Origin: JAXMCI01 sp046349435
GTDB lineage: Bacteria; Pseudomonadota; Alphaproteobacteria; Dongiales; Dongiaceae
Direction: 5' to 3'
NCBI GenBank assembly: GCA_046349435.1
Contig: JAXMCI010000019.1
Location: 78,700 to 142,699 of the forward strand
DNA length: 64,000 nt
Both the position numbers and the translations under genes were made by a program. The notes below the pieces were generated by a model. That model searched no databases. It was not told where the DNA came from and worked only from the letters and a program-made list of their open reading frames with translations. Shown here in pieces: positions 27,128 to 39,114 of this stretch (its first letter is position 1; the number at the start of each line of letters is the position of its first letter).

Positions 27128-27511
27128 ATGGACGTCACGCCGCTGATCCCGTCCGGCCGGCAGGTCATCGAATCCTACGGCGACGGGCGCTTCCGCGTCA
27201 GCGGCGTGCTGTTCGAGGGCTCGGTCCTGATCTTCCCCGACCGCACCGAGAGCTGGGCGGTGAGCAGCGCCGCGGCGATCGACGCGGCCAGCCTCGATCC
27301 GGTGCGCGCCGCCGGCGCGGCCGGTGCCGTCGAGGTGCTGCTGCTCGGCTGCGGCGCGCGCATGGCGCTGGTCGGCGAGGCGCTGCGGCGGCCGCTGCGC
27401 CAGGCCGGCGTGGTTGTCGAGCCGATGGATACCGGCGCCGCCTGCCGGACCTACAACGTGCTGATGGCCGAAGGCCGCCGCGTCGCCGCCGCGCTGATCG
27501 CGGTGCCGTAG
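27128..27511 (+). CDS. Mth938-like domain protein, NDUFAF3 homologue
   Basis: 127 aa from ATG 27128. The whole protein is the DUF498/Mth938-like fold, with VSGVLFEGSVLIFPDRTESW and LLLGCGARM near the middle and DTGAACRTYNVLMAEGR at the end. The human homologue NDUFAF3 assists respiratory complex I assembly. It lies 20 bases after secF, a position recorded for this family in alphaproteobacteria, consistent with a role in membrane-complex assembly. Its biochemical activity is unknown. Confidence 0.88.
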   Translation: MDVTPLIPSGRQVIESYGDGRFRVSGVLFEGSVLIFPDRTESWAVSSAAAIDAASLDPVRAAGAAGAVEVLLLGCGARMALVGEALRRPLRQAGVVVEPMDTGAACRTYNVLMAEGRRVAAALIAVP

Positions 27512-27527
27512 CCCGGCCCGGATGAGG

Positions 27528-27935
27528 TCAGCTGTCGACGACCTTCCAGGAGCCGTCGGCCTGGCGGCAGGCCGTGCCGGCCGAGCGCTGCAGCTGGCCG
27601 TCGCCGGCGATGGTCTGGCGGAACACCCGGCAGCGGAGGCCGTCGCCCGTCTGGTAGCTCCGCATCGGCATGACCGCGCCGGAATGCCCGCTCGACGGAT
27701 TGGTCCAGCCCACCGGTGTGCCGTCCGGCGCGGTCTCCAGCGCGTGCTGCGCCGCGGCGTTGACCAGCATCCGGTCCTCCGGGTCGAGCGCGCCGCCAGG
27801 GGCGCCGCTGCCGAAGGCGGCCGGCTCGACGCCCGTCCCGGGCCGGCCGGCCGCCGGCTGCTGGCAGCCGGCCAGCGCGAAGGCCAGCACGCCCAATGCC
27901 ATCGTCATGCCGGGTCCGTATCGCATCGCGGTCAT
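27528..27935 (-). CDS. RT0821/Lpp0805-type surface lipoprotein
   Basis: 135 aa, or 132 from the inner ATG at 27926. The signal peptide ends with the lipobox ALAGC, so it is a lipoprotein. The mature part includes LDPEDRMLVNAAAQHALET, PVGWTNPSSGHSGAV and the C-terminal YQTGDGLRCRVFRQTI, the features of the 17-kDa/RT0821 surface antigen family. It lies antisense between two plus-strand genes. Function unknown, probably outer-membrane associated. Confidence 0.8.
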   Translation of the reverse strand: MTAMRYGPGMTMALGVLAFALAGCQQPAAGRPGTGVEPAAFGSGAPGGALDPEDRMLVNAAAQHALETAPDGTPVGWTNPSSGHSGAVMPMRSYQTGDGLRCRVFRQTIAGDGQLQRSAGTACRQADGSWKVVDS

Positions 27936-28033
27936 CCTGCTCCCTCCGAACCGTGCCGTGCCCGGCGGTCCCGACCGAGGTCGATGGGAAACATCCTAGC
28001 CCGCGGCCGCGATCCTCGACAGGCCGCGGCGCG

Positions 28034-28882
28034 ATGAGCGAGGCGCTGCCGGACATCGCCGCCGAGCTTCGCCGGCAGGACCACGACCGCTTCCTCACCG
28101 TGCTGTTCGCGCCGGCCGGGCGGCGGGACGCGCTGATCGCGCTCTACGCCTTCAACCTCGAGGTGGCGCGCGCCCGCGAGCGGGTCAGCCAGCCGCTGAT
28201 CGGGCTGATGCGGCTGCAATGGTGGCGCGACAGCATCGCCGGGATCTACCAGGGCTCGCCGCGCCATCACGCCGTGGTGGAGCCGCTCGCCGCCGCGATC
28301 CGGGCGCACCGGCTGGAGCGCGGCCTGTTCGACCGGCTGATCGACGCACGCGAGGCCGACATGGACGAGCAGCCTCCGGCCAGCCTCGAGGCGCTCGAGG
28401 CCTATGCCTCGGCCACCTCCGGCGCGCTCGGGCGGCTGGCGGCCGGCATTCTCGCCGAGGGCGGAGTCACCGCAGCGGCGGGGGCGGCGGCCGACGCGGC
28501 CGGCACGGCCTTCGCGCTGGCCGGGCTGCTGCGGGCCGTGCCGTTCCATGCCCGGGAGCGGCGGCTCTACCTGCCGCAATCGGTGATCGACGCCACCGGG
28601 CTCGAGGTCGGTGCGCTGTTCGAGCTGCACGGCTCGCCGGCGCTGCGCGAGGCGTGCCGGACGGTGGCGGAACGGGCGGAGGCCCGGCTGGCGGAGGGAC
28701 GGGCGGCCGCCCGCGGGCTGCCGCGGCGCCTGCTGCCGGCCCTGCTGCCCGCGGTGCTGGCGCGCCAGCACCTGCGCCGCCTCGCCCGGGCCGGCTACGA
28801 CCCGTTCACGCGGCTGGTCCAGGAGCCGCCGCCCGGCCGCGCCTGGCGGCTGCTGGCGGCGAGCCTCGCCGGCCGGATCTGA
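28034..28882 (+). CDS. Squalene/phytoene synthase family protein, NDUFAF6-like
   Basis: 282 aa. The trans-isoprenyl diphosphate synthase fold shows in RFLTVLFAPAGRRDALIALY, RLQWWRDSIAGIY and the first aspartate-rich motif DAREADMDE. The second aspartate motif of true squalene or phytoene synthases is not evident. This matches the NDUFAF6 (C8orf38) group rather than a carotenoid enzyme, and no other isoprenoid gene is nearby. Its position close to secDF and the NDUFAF3 homologue supports a role in complex I assembly. Confidence 0.8.
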   Translation: MSEALPDIAAELRRQDHDRFLTVLFAPAGRRDALIALYAFNLEVARARERVSQPLIGLMRLQWWRDSIAGIYQGSPRHHAVVEPLAAAIRAHRLERGLFDRLIDAREADMDEQPPASLEALEAYASATSGALGRLAAGILAEGGVTAAAGAAADAAGTAFALAGLLRAVPFHARERRLYLPQSVIDATGLEVGALFELHGSPALREACRTVAERAEARLAEGRAAARGLPRRLLPALLPAVLARQHLRRLARAGYDPFTRLVQEPPPGRAWRLLAASLAGRI

Positions 28883-30250
28883 TCAGGCGGCCGCCTCGCG
28901 GCGGCCCAGCCAGCGGTCGAGATCGGCCAGCGCCCGGGCCGACAGCGCCGGCTTGCGCGCCAGCCGGCCCTTGCGGCCGCCGGCGGCGTCCGGGATCGGC
29001 GGGAACAGCCCGAAATTCACGTTCATCGGCTGGAAGGTGGCGGCGTCCGCGCCGCCGGTGATGTGGCGCAGCAACGCGCCCAGCGCCGTGGTCGGCGGCG
29101 GCGGCTCGACCGCCGCGCCGCTCCGCTCGGCCGCGGCGAAGCGTCCGGCCAGCAGCCCGATCGCCGCGCTCTCGACATAGCCCTCGACGCCGGTGACCTG
29201 GCCGGCGAAGCGCAGCCGCGGCTCGGCCTTGAGCCGCAGGGCGCCGTCGAGCAGGCGCGGGCTGTTGAGGAAGGTATTCCGGTGCAGCCCGCCGAGCCGG
29301 GCGAACTCGGCCCGCTCCAGGCCCGGGATGGTGCGGAAGATGCGCACCTGCTCGGCATGCTTCAGCTTGGTCTGGAAGCCCACCAGGTTGAACAGCGTGC
29401 CGAGCGCGTTGTCCTGGCGGAGCTGGACCACGGCGTGGGGCCGCCGGCCGGTATGCGGGTCGGTCAGCCCGACCGGCTTCATCGGCCCGAAGCGCAGCGT
29501 CTCCGGGCCGCGCGCCGCCATCACCTCGATCGGCAGGCAGCCCTCGAAATAGGGCGTGCTCGCCTCCCACTCCTTGAAGGAGGTCTTCTCGCCGGCGAGC
29601 AGCGCGGCGACGAAGGCCTCGTACCCCTCGCGGTCGAGCGCGCAGTTGATGTAGTCGGCGCCCCCGCCGCCCGGTCCCGCCTTGTCGTAGCGGGACTGGA
29701 ACCAGGCCTTGTCGAGGTCGACGGTCTCGCGATGCACGATGGGCGCGATGGCGTCGAAGAAGGCCAGGGACTCCTCGCCGGTCAGCGCCGCGATCGCCGC
29801 GGCCAGCGCCGGGGAGGTGAGGGGGCCGGTCGCCAGGATCACGCTGTCCCAGCCGGCCGGCGGCAGGCCGGCGACCTCGCCGCGCTCCAGCCGGACCAGC
29901 GGCTCGGCGAGCAGCCGCTCGGTGACCGCGGCGGCGAAGCCGTCCCGGTCGACGGCGAGCGCGCCGCCGGCCGGCAGCTTGTGGGCGTCGGCGCAGGCCA
30001 GGATCAGCGAGCCGCAGCGCCGCATCTCCTCGTGCAGCAGGCCGACCGCGTTGCTCTGCGCGTCGTCGGAGCGGAAGGAGTTGGAGCAGACGAGCTCGGC
30101 CAGCCGGTCGGTGGCGTGCGCCTCGGTGCGGCGCAGCGGCCGCATCTCGTGCAGCACCACGGGGACGCCGGCGCGCGTCAGCTGCCAGGCCGCCTCGGCG
30201 CCGGCCAGCCCGCCACCGACGACATGCACGGTGCCGGCGGCCTCGTTCAC
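28883..30250 (-). CDS. trmFO: Methylenetetrahydrofolate-tRNA-(uracil-5-)-methyltransferase
   Basis: 455 aa from GTG 30250, chosen because it overlaps the stop of the gst gene (GTGA) and sits just before the FAD motif VHVVGGGLAGAEAAW. The folate/FAD enzyme makes 5-methyluridine at position 54 of tRNA. Further signatures are ELVCSNSFRSDD with the conserved cysteine, YINCALDREGYEAF, and LGALLRHITGG with FQPMNVNFGLFPP near the C-terminus. Length is normal. Confidence 0.95.
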   Translation of the reverse strand: MNEAAGTVHVVGGGLAGAEAAWQLTRAGVPVVLHEMRPLRRTEAHATDRLAELVCSNSFRSDDAQSNAVGLLHEEMRRCGSLILACADAHKLPAGGALAVDRDGFAAAVTERLLAEPLVRLERGEVAGLPPAGWDSVILATGPLTSPALAAAIAALTGEESLAFFDAIAPIVHRETVDLDKAWFQSRYDKAGPGGGGADYINCALDREGYEAFVAALLAGEKTSFKEWEASTPYFEGCLPIEVMAARGPETLRFGPMKPVGLTDPHTGRRPHAVVQLRQDNALGTLFNLVGFQTKLKHAEQVRIFRTIPGLERAEFARLGGLHRNTFLNSPRLLDGALRLKAEPRLRFAGQVTGVEGYVESAAIGLLAGRFAAAERSGAAVEPPPPTTALGALLRHITGGADAATFQPMNVNFGLFPPIPDAAGGRKGRLARKPALSARALADLDRWLGRREAAA

Positions 30251-30876
30251 GCGCCGGAGGGCTCCAGACCCTCGCTGCGCAGGGTGCGCTGCATCGCCGG
30301 CCGCTCGCCGACCAGCCGGACGAGATGGCCGATATTGGCGTGAGTCCAGCCGGGCTTGGCCATCTGACGGGACCAGCGCACCAGCATGTAGAGATAGAGG
30401 TCGGCGGCGCTGAACCGGCGGCCGAGCAGGTAGGGCCCGAGGGCGCCATCGATCTGTGCCCACATGCGGTCCAGCCGCTGCTCGGCGCTGTCCTTCAGCG
30501 CACGCTGCATGGCCGGGTCGGTCAGGTAGTTGTCGGGGTGCCACCACTGCATCAGGCACTCCTGCACCGTGTTGGTGAAATACACCAGCCACTGCAGGAA
30601 CGCCGGGCGGTCATGCTCGCCCGGCGCCGGCATCAGCATCGCCTGCGGATGGCGCTCGCAGAGATGCAGCAGGATCGCCGCGGCCTCGTACATCACGAGC
30701 TCGCCGTCGACCAGGGTCGGGACCCGCGCATTGGGATTGAGCTTGAGGTAGTCCGGGTCGAACTGCCGGCCCTTGTCGATGTCGACCAGCACCAGCTCGT
30801 AGGGGGCGCCGACCTCCTCGAGGACGGCGTGCGGCGCCATGTTGGCGGCGCCCGGTGCGTAGTAGAGCCTGTACAT
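30247..30876 (-). CDS. Glutathione S-transferase family protein
   Basis: 209 aa from ATG 30876. The N-terminal thioredoxin-like domain begins MYRLYYAPGAANMAPHAVLE and includes PNARVPTLVDGELVMYEAAA, the cis-proline and glutathione gamma-glutamyl site. The all-helical C-terminal domain carries RRFSAADLYLYMLVRW with the N-capping motif. Substrate unknown. It lies 20 bases after uvrA on the same strand and overlaps trmFO, so the three may share a transcript. Confidence 0.88.
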   Translation of the reverse strand: MYRLYYAPGAANMAPHAVLEEVGAPYELVLVDIDKGRQFDPDYLKLNPNARVPTLVDGELVMYEAAAILLHLCERHPQAMLMPAPGEHDRPAFLQWLVYFTNTVQECLMQWWHPDNYLTDPAMQRALKDSAEQRLDRMWAQIDGALGPYLLGRRFSAADLYLYMLVRWSRQMAKPGWTHANIGHLVRLVGERPAMQRTLRSEGLEPSGA

Positions 30877-30896
30877 CGCTTCCTCCCTGTCGCCGC

Positions 30897-33782
<2,886 letters not shown>

Positions 33783-33940
33783 GGGCCTCGGGACGGACGG
33801 GGTTCGGGCGGTCGGGACGCCCACCCAGATATAGTCCTCCGGGGTCGCGAAAGCGACTCCGGCGTGCACGTTCCGTTCTTGTCATGAAGGCGAGGGCGGG
33901 GAGCCGGATCGGCCATCGCTGCTCAGCCCGGAATAGCTGC

Positions 33941-35008
33941 TCAGCCCGGGTAGATCCAGAGCGCCTCGGCCGGCAGCTCGACCAGCAGCTCCGCCGAGTC
34001 GGGCGGCTCGGCGGCGAAGGCGCGGGCGACCCAGGTGCCGCGGCGCAGCGCGAGCTCGTAGCGCTCGCCCAGGTACATCGCCGTCTCCAGCCGCATCGGC
34101 ACCCGGCCCGGCCCCGGCGAATCGGCCAGCCTCACGCGCTCCAGCCGGATCACCCCGACGGCCGGCGCCCCCGGCTGCGGCACGCCGGCGCCCTGCCACA
34201 GGCCCTCCAGCACCACATCCTCGACCCGCAGCCGGGCGCGGCCGGCGGCGGCCGGCTCCAGCCGGCCCTCGATGCGGTTGTTGGAGCCCATGAACTCGGC
34301 CGCGAAGAGGCTCTGCGGCGCGGCGTAGATCTCCTTCGGGCTGCCCTGCTGCTCCGCCCGGCCGTCCCGCAGCAGCAGCAGCCGGTCGGCCAGCGACATC
34401 GCCTCGACCTGGTCGTGGGTGACGCAGAGCGCCGTCAGGCCGAGGTCGCGGATCAGCGTCTTCAGCCAGGCCCGCGCCTCCTCGCGCAGCTTGGCGTCGA
34501 GGTTGGAGAGAGGCTCGTCGAGCAGGATGACCGGCGGCTCGTAGACCAGCGCCCGGGCGATGGCGACGCGCTGCTGCTGGCCGCCGGAGAGCTGGTGGGT
34601 GTAGCGCCCGCCGAGACCGGCGAGGTCGAGGCGGGCCAGCGCCTGCTCGACCCGGCCGGCGATCTCGGCGCGCGGCACGCGGCGCAGCCGCAGCCCGTAG
34701 GCGACGTTCTCGAATACGCTCTTATGCGGCCAGAGGGCGTAGGACTGGAAGACCAGGCCGAGGCCGCGGCGCTCGGCCGGCAGGTCGATCCCGCGGGCGG
34801 CGTCGAACAGCACCCGGTCGCCGACGGCGATGCGGCCGCGCTCCGGCCGCTCCAGCCCGGCGACGCAGCGCAGCAGGGTGGTCTTGCCGCTGCCCGACGC
34901 GCCGAGCAGCGCGACGATGCCGCCCGGCTGCGCGGTGAAGGAGACGCCCTTGAGGATCTCCAGGCCGCCGAGCCGGACGGCGACGTCGCTCACCACCAGG
35001 TCAGGCAT
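33941..35008 (-). CDS. ABC transporter ATP-binding protein, FbpC/PotA type
   Basis: 355 aa from ATG 35008. Walker A is LLGASGSGKTT (about residues 35-44), the signature HQLSGGQQQRVAIARALVY (about 138) and Walker B PPVILLDEPLSNLD, with the H-loop CVTHDQVEA. A C-terminal TOBE-like region covers about 280-355. It powers the permease encoded just upstream (8-base overlap). The set of ATPase, fused permease and AfuA-like binding protein resembles ferric-iron importers, but polyamine or phosphonate systems have similar components. Confidence 0.88.
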   Translation of the reverse strand: MPDLVVSDVAVRLGGLEILKGVSFTAQPGGIVALLGASGSGKTTLLRCVAGLERPERGRIAVGDRVLFDAARGIDLPAERRGLGLVFQSYALWPHKSVFENVAYGLRLRRVPRAEIAGRVEQALARLDLAGLGGRYTHQLSGGQQQRVAIARALVYEPPVILLDEPLSNLDAKLREEARAWLKTLIRDLGLTALCVTHDQVEAMSLADRLLLLRDGRAEQQGSPKEIYAAPQSLFAAEFMGSNNRIEGRLEPAAAGRARLRVEDVVLEGLWQGAGVPQPGAPAVGVIRLERVRLADSPGPGRVPMRLETAMYLGERYELALRRGTWVARAFAAEPPDSAELLVELPAEALWIYPG

Positions 35009-36710
35009 GGAGTCTCGCTCCCAGTCGCAGCGCCGCGGCAAGCCCGAGCCCGATCAGCGCGAGGTTGACGACCGAGAGCGCGGCGACGAGGTCGACCGCG
35101 CCGGTGCCCCAGAGCGAGACGAGCAGCGAGCCGATCACCTCCGTTCCCGGGCCGAGCAGGTAGACGCCGGTGGAGTACTCCCGCACGAAGATCAGGAACA
35201 CCAGCACCCAGGCGGCGAGCATGCCGTTCCAGGCGAGCGGCAGGGTGACGTCGCGGCGCACCTTCAGGGCGCCGGCGCCGGCGACCTGCGCCGCCTCCTC
35301 GAGCTCGCCGCCGATCTGCAGCAGCGTGCCCTGGACCAGCCGCATGCCGTAGGCCAGCCAGACGATGCTGTAGGCGAGCCAGACCGAGAGCATGGTCTGG
35401 CGCAGCGGCGCCAGCGGCCGGACGAAGAGGAAGATCCACAGGATCGCCAGGCCGGCGACGATGCCGGGCATCGCGCGGGGCGCCAGCACGAGGTAGTCGA
35501 CGGCCCTCACCCAGGGCGAGGCCCAGCGATGGACGGCAATCGCCAGCAGGGTGTAGCAGACGATCGCCGCCGCGCCGCCGATCACCCCGATGCCGAGCGT
35601 GTTGAGGATGCCGCGCAGGATGTTGGGGTAGTCGAGCAGCTCGCGATAGTGCTGCAGGGTGAGGACGTCGAGCAGCCGCACGCCCTCGCCCCAGGAGACC
35701 ACGATCGAGCGCAGCGCCACGCCGCCGACCGGTACGACGACGGTGACCAGCAGCCAGAGCAGGATCAGGGCCAGCGCCGGCCAGCGCCAGCCGCCGAGCC
35801 GCAGCGGCTGGACGCGCAGGCCCTTGCCGCGCATCGAGACGTAGCGCCCGGCGTCGCGCAGCAGCCGGCGCTGCAGCACGATCAAGGGGATGGCGATCAG
35901 GATGATGCACACCACCACCACGGCCATCAGCTGGTAGCTCGGCGTGCCCAGGATGTTGGTCAGCTTGTAGAGATAGGTGGTGAGCACCAGCCGGTGCGCC
36001 GGGTCGCCCAGCACCAGCGGCAGGCCGAACAGCTCGAAGCCGAGGAAGAAGACCAGCACCGCGGCGAAGGCGAGCGACGGGCGGATCATCGGCAGGCTGA
36101 CGGTGAGCGCGACCCGCAGCGGCGAGGCGCCGGCCATGCGCGCCGCCTCCTCGAGGTCGCTGCCGATGCCGCGCAGCCCGGCCGCGGCGTAGAGATAGAC
36201 GTGCGGCACGTGGGTCAGGCCGGCGATCGCGATGAGGGCGGGCAGCGAGTAGATGTCCCAGGGAAGGAATCCCAGGACCGACTTCACCGCGGTCGAGACC
36301 AGCCCGACCGGCCCCGCCGCGACGACGTAGCCGAAGGCCAGCACCACGGCCGAGCTGAACACCGGGATCATCAGCGCCAGCTCGAGCCAGCGCCGCCCCG
36401 GCAGGTCGGTGCGGACGACGAGGAAGGCGAGGATGGCGCCGACCGGCACGGCGATGACGGTCATCCCGGCGGCGAGCGCGAGCGTGGTCCACAGCGCCCG
36501 CCAGAAATCGGGGTCGGCCAGCACGAAGCGCCAGGCGTCGAGCGTCACGCTGGCGCTCGGCGTGAAGAAGGGATCGGAGAGGAAGCTCTGGTAGACGATC
36601 AGCGCCAGCGGCGCCGCGACCGCCAGCCCGGCGACGGCGATGGCCGGCCAGCGCAGCAGCCCGACGCCCGGCCCCGGCCGCGGGGCGCGCCGGGCGCTGG
36701 CGATGCTCAC
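35001..36710 (-). CDS. Iron-type ABC transporter permease, two fused domains
   Basis: 569 aa with about twelve membrane helices. Two BPD_transp_1 domains are joined in one chain as in FbpB and ThiP: the first EAA loop (EEAARMAGASPLRVALTVSLP) lies near residue 195 and the second (EEAAQVAGAGALKVRRDVTLP) near 475. Gene order binding protein-permease-ATPase is complete, with 10 bases to the binding protein gene and an 8-base overlap with the ATPase gene. Confidence 0.9.
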   Translation of the reverse strand: MSIASARRAPRPGPGVGLLRWPAIAVAGLAVAAPLALIVYQSFLSDPFFTPSASVTLDAWRFVLADPDFWRALWTTLALAAGMTVIAVPVGAILAFLVVRTDLPGRRWLELALMIPVFSSAVVLAFGYVVAAGPVGLVSTAVKSVLGFLPWDIYSLPALIAIAGLTHVPHVYLYAAAGLRGIGSDLEEAARMAGASPLRVALTVSLPMIRPSLAFAAVLVFFLGFELFGLPLVLGDPAHRLVLTTYLYKLTNILGTPSYQLMAVVVVCIILIAIPLIVLQRRLLRDAGRYVSMRGKGLRVQPLRLGGWRWPALALILLWLLVTVVVPVGGVALRSIVVSWGEGVRLLDVLTLQHYRELLDYPNILRGILNTLGIGVIGGAAAIVCYTLLAIAVHRWASPWVRAVDYLVLAPRAMPGIVAGLAILWIFLFVRPLAPLRQTMLSVWLAYSIVWLAYGMRLVQGTLLQIGGELEEAAQVAGAGALKVRRDVTLPLAWNGMLAAWVLVFLIFVREYSTGVYLLGPGTEVIGSLLVSLWGTGAVDLVAALSVVNLALIGLGLAAALRLGARLHA

Positions 36711-36720
36711 GGCGCGGCGG

Positions 36721-37839
36721 TCAGCCGCCCTGCATCGCCGCCTGCCACTTCTTGATGAAGGCGACCCGGGCCATCGGCGACAGGTTCTTCAGCAGCGAGT
36801 CGTCGATCGGGATCGGCCGCGCCTTGTCGCCGACCAGCGCCGCCGTGGACTTGGCTGTGGCCTCGCCCTCGACGTCGGCGCGGATGGCGTGCAGGTCGGC
36901 CTTGGCGAGGATCGTCTGGCCTTCCTGCGACAGCATGAAGTCGAGGAAGAGCTTGGCCGCGTTGGGCGCCCGCGCCTTGGCCGAGATGAAGGCGACGCGC
37001 GAGGTCACCAGCGTGAAGTCGCTCGGCAGCACCCAGGCGATGCTCGGGTCCTTCTTGGCCCGGGCGATGGCATAGGAGCCGAAGACGTCGTAGGCGATGA
37101 GATGCTCGCCGGAGCCGACCCGCTCGAGCATTGCGCCGACCGAGGTGTAGAGCTTGATCTGCGCCTTGCCGAAGGCCTGGAACAGGTCCCAGGCCTGCGG
37201 CCAGGCCGCGGCGTCCTGGGTCAGCTGGACGAAGCCGACACCCGACCGCTCCGGGTCGTAGGCGCAGATCTTGCCCTTGTAGGCCTCGGTCTTCGTCTGC
37301 AGAAGCTTCAGCAGGTCCGCGTGGCTCTTCGGCACGTCGCCCGGCGGCACCAGCCGCTTGTTGTAGACGATGGCCAGCGGCTCGGCCGTCGTGCCGTACG
37401 CCTGCTCCTTCCACACCGCCCAGCCCGGCAGGCTGGGGATCTCCGGCGAGGCGTAGGTCAGCGCGTCGCCATCGGCGACCAGCTTGAACTGCAGGTCGGT
37501 GGCCGAGGACCACAGCAGGTCGCCGGTGCCGGCCCCCGCCGCGACCTCGGCTATGTAGCGGTTGTAGAGCTCGGTCGAGTTGAGGTCGGAATATTCGACC
37601 CCGATGCCGGGATAGCGGGCCTCGAAGGCCTGGACCAGCGGATTGGCCAGCGCCGCGTCGGTGGTGCTGTAGATCACCACCTTGCCTTCCTTCGTCGCCG
37701 CGTCGACGATGCCCTGGTAGTCGGCGGGATAGCCGGACGGCAGGCCGGCCGCGGCGGCGGTCCCGGCCGCGAGCGTACCGAGCGCGGCGATCAGCAGCTT
37801 GAGCGGGCGGAGACGGGCGGAGAAGCGTGGCGCCGGCAT
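36721..37839 (-). CDS. Extracellular solute-binding protein, Fbp/AfuA-like
   Basis: 372 aa. A Sec signal peptide (about residues 1-31, cleavage near TAAAAG) precedes a periplasmic binding protein with GKVVIYSTTDAALANPLVQAFE, GDLLWSSATDLQFKLV and YGTTAEPLAIVYNKRL. This pattern belongs to the iron(III)/AfuA and 2-aminoethylphosphonate binding group (SBP_bac_1/6/11 type). The metal-binding tyrosine pair of FbpA cannot be confirmed, so iron is only the likely ligand. First gene of the three-gene transporter operon. Confidence 0.85.
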   Translation of the reverse strand: MPAPRFSARLRPLKLLIAALGTLAAGTAAAAGLPSGYPADYQGIVDAATKEGKVVIYSTTDAALANPLVQAFEARYPGIGVEYSDLNSTELYNRYIAEVAAGAGTGDLLWSSATDLQFKLVADGDALTYASPEIPSLPGWAVWKEQAYGTTAEPLAIVYNKRLVPPGDVPKSHADLLKLLQTKTEAYKGKICAYDPERSGVGFVQLTQDAAAWPQAWDLFQAFGKAQIKLYTSVGAMLERVGSGEHLIAYDVFGSYAIARAKKDPSIAWVLPSDFTLVTSRVAFISAKARAPNAAKLFLDFMLSQEGQTILAKADLHAIRADVEGEATAKSTAALVGDKARPIPIDDSLLKNLSPMARVAFIKKWQAAMQGG

Positions 37840-37889
37840 CGGGTCCTCCCTGGCATCGCAGGCGCCCGTTCCTCCGGCGCCAGGGTTTG

Positions 37890-37908
37890 AACGCCCGGCG
37901 CGGGCGTT
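37890..37908 (-). terminator. Stem-loop after the serine hydrolase gene
   Basis: AACGCCCG-GCG-CGGGCGTT forms a perfect 8-base stem with a 3-base loop, 4 bases beyond the serine hydrolase stop. There is no clear U-run on the minus strand, so it may be a weak terminator or an mRNA-end stabiliser. Confidence 0.4.
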
Positions 37909-37912
37909 AGTT

Positions 37913-39088
37913 TCAGGGCGTGGCCGGGCGGAACCGTTCGTAAAGCGCCTTCTCCAGCGCGATGAAGGCGGCGTCGGCCTGCGGGCCGCTGATGTTGGTC
38001 ATCAGCACCATGGCAAGGTCGGTGGCGGGCTGGACCAGGATGTGGGCCAGGTTCATGGTGTTGGAGCCGCCATGGAAGAGGAAGGGCTGCGCCGCCCAGT
38101 CGAACTGGACCTGCCCCCAGCCGAGGCCGTAGCGGCCGTTCTTCGGCGTTCCCGGCGCCGCGTTCGGCCGGGTCGGGATGTCGGTCAGCATGGCGTGCAG
38201 CCGGCGCATCGTCTCCGGCTTCACCAGGACCGGTCCGCGCCGCTGCTCGCCGGCGTTCCAGCCCGCCCAGGCGGCGAAGTCGAGCAGCGACATGTGCACC
38301 GTGCCGGCGGGACCGATGACCAGCGGGTTGTCGCCGTTCGGCCCGGCCAGCATGGCCTTGGGCTTGCCGTCGACCAGCAGGTGGCCGAGCGGCGCGTCGA
38401 CCTTGCCGAGGCTGGCCTGCGGGCCGAAGCCGGCGGAGGCGAGGCCGAGCGGGCCGAGCACCCGCTCCTGCAGCAGCTCCTCCCAGGTCCGGCCCGTGGC
38501 GCGCTCGATCATCGCGCCGGCCAGGACGTAGTTCATGTTGGCGTAGGCCCAGCGGGTGCCGGACGGGCTGGCCAGCTTCTCGCCGCGCCACTGGCCGACC
38601 AGCCAGTAGCGGAGATCGTCGAGGTTGCCGGGCTGCAGGAAGGACTCGCCGAGCAGCTTGCCGAACGCCTCGTTGTCGCCGGGTATGCCGCTGAGGTGCG
38701 CGAGCATCTGCTCCAGCGTGATGGCGCGGAAGCCGGGGTCCATGCCGGCGGCGAGCTCCGGGAAGAGCTCGGCCGGGGTCGAATCCCAGCGCAGCCTGCC
38801 CTCGTCCACGAGGATGCCGGCGAGCAGCGCGGTGATCGCCTTGGTGTCGGAGCCGATGTGGAAGCGGTCGGCAGGCGAGACCGGCAGCTGCGCGCCGGCG
38901 CGCCGGGTGCCGACCGCGCCGACGGCGATCACCTGGCCGTCCTTGACGACCGCCGCGCCGAGCGCGGGCAGGCCGTACTGCGCGAGATAGGGGGTGAGCA
39001 TGGCGTCCAGCGACTCGGCGGCGCGGGCCGGCGCCGCGGCCTGCCCGGCGGCGAGCAGCAGCAGCGCGAGCAGGGTGCCTCGCAGCAT
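37913..39088 (-). CDS. Serine hydrolase, class C beta-lactamase-like
   Basis: 391 aa with a signal peptide (about residues 1-24), so periplasmic. The catalytic motifs of the beta-lactamase/penicillin-binding-protein fold are present: S80-DTK83, Y182-AN and HGG near residue 340. Most proteins of this type are esterases or D-amino-acid peptidases rather than true antibiotic-degrading enzymes. It is preceded by an amidohydrolase gene on the same strand, 26 bases away. Confidence 0.85.
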   Translation of the reverse strand: MLRGTLLALLLLAAGQAAAPARAAESLDAMLTPYLAQYGLPALGAAVVKDGQVIAVGAVGTRRAGAQLPVSPADRFHIGSDTKAITALLAGILVDEGRLRWDSTPAELFPELAAGMDPGFRAITLEQMLAHLSGIPGDNEAFGKLLGESFLQPGNLDDLRYWLVGQWRGEKLASPSGTRWAYANMNYVLAGAMIERATGRTWEELLQERVLGPLGLASAGFGPQASLGKVDAPLGHLLVDGKPKAMLAGPNGDNPLVIGPAGTVHMSLLDFAAWAGWNAGEQRRGPVLVKPETMRRLHAMLTDIPTRPNAAPGTPKNGRYGLGWGQVQFDWAAQPFLFHGGSNTMNLAHILVQPATDLAMVLMTNISGPQADAAFIALEKALYERFRPATP

Positions 39089-39114
39089 CGCGACCTCCCG
39101 GAAAGCGCGGCGCC

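Noticed and set aside
33783..33940. Possible LexA box upstream of uvrA (GTTCCGTTCTTGTCA)
   Set aside because: Only the first half-site matches GTTC-N7-GTTC; the second reads GTCA. Not strong enough to call, unlike the ssb site.
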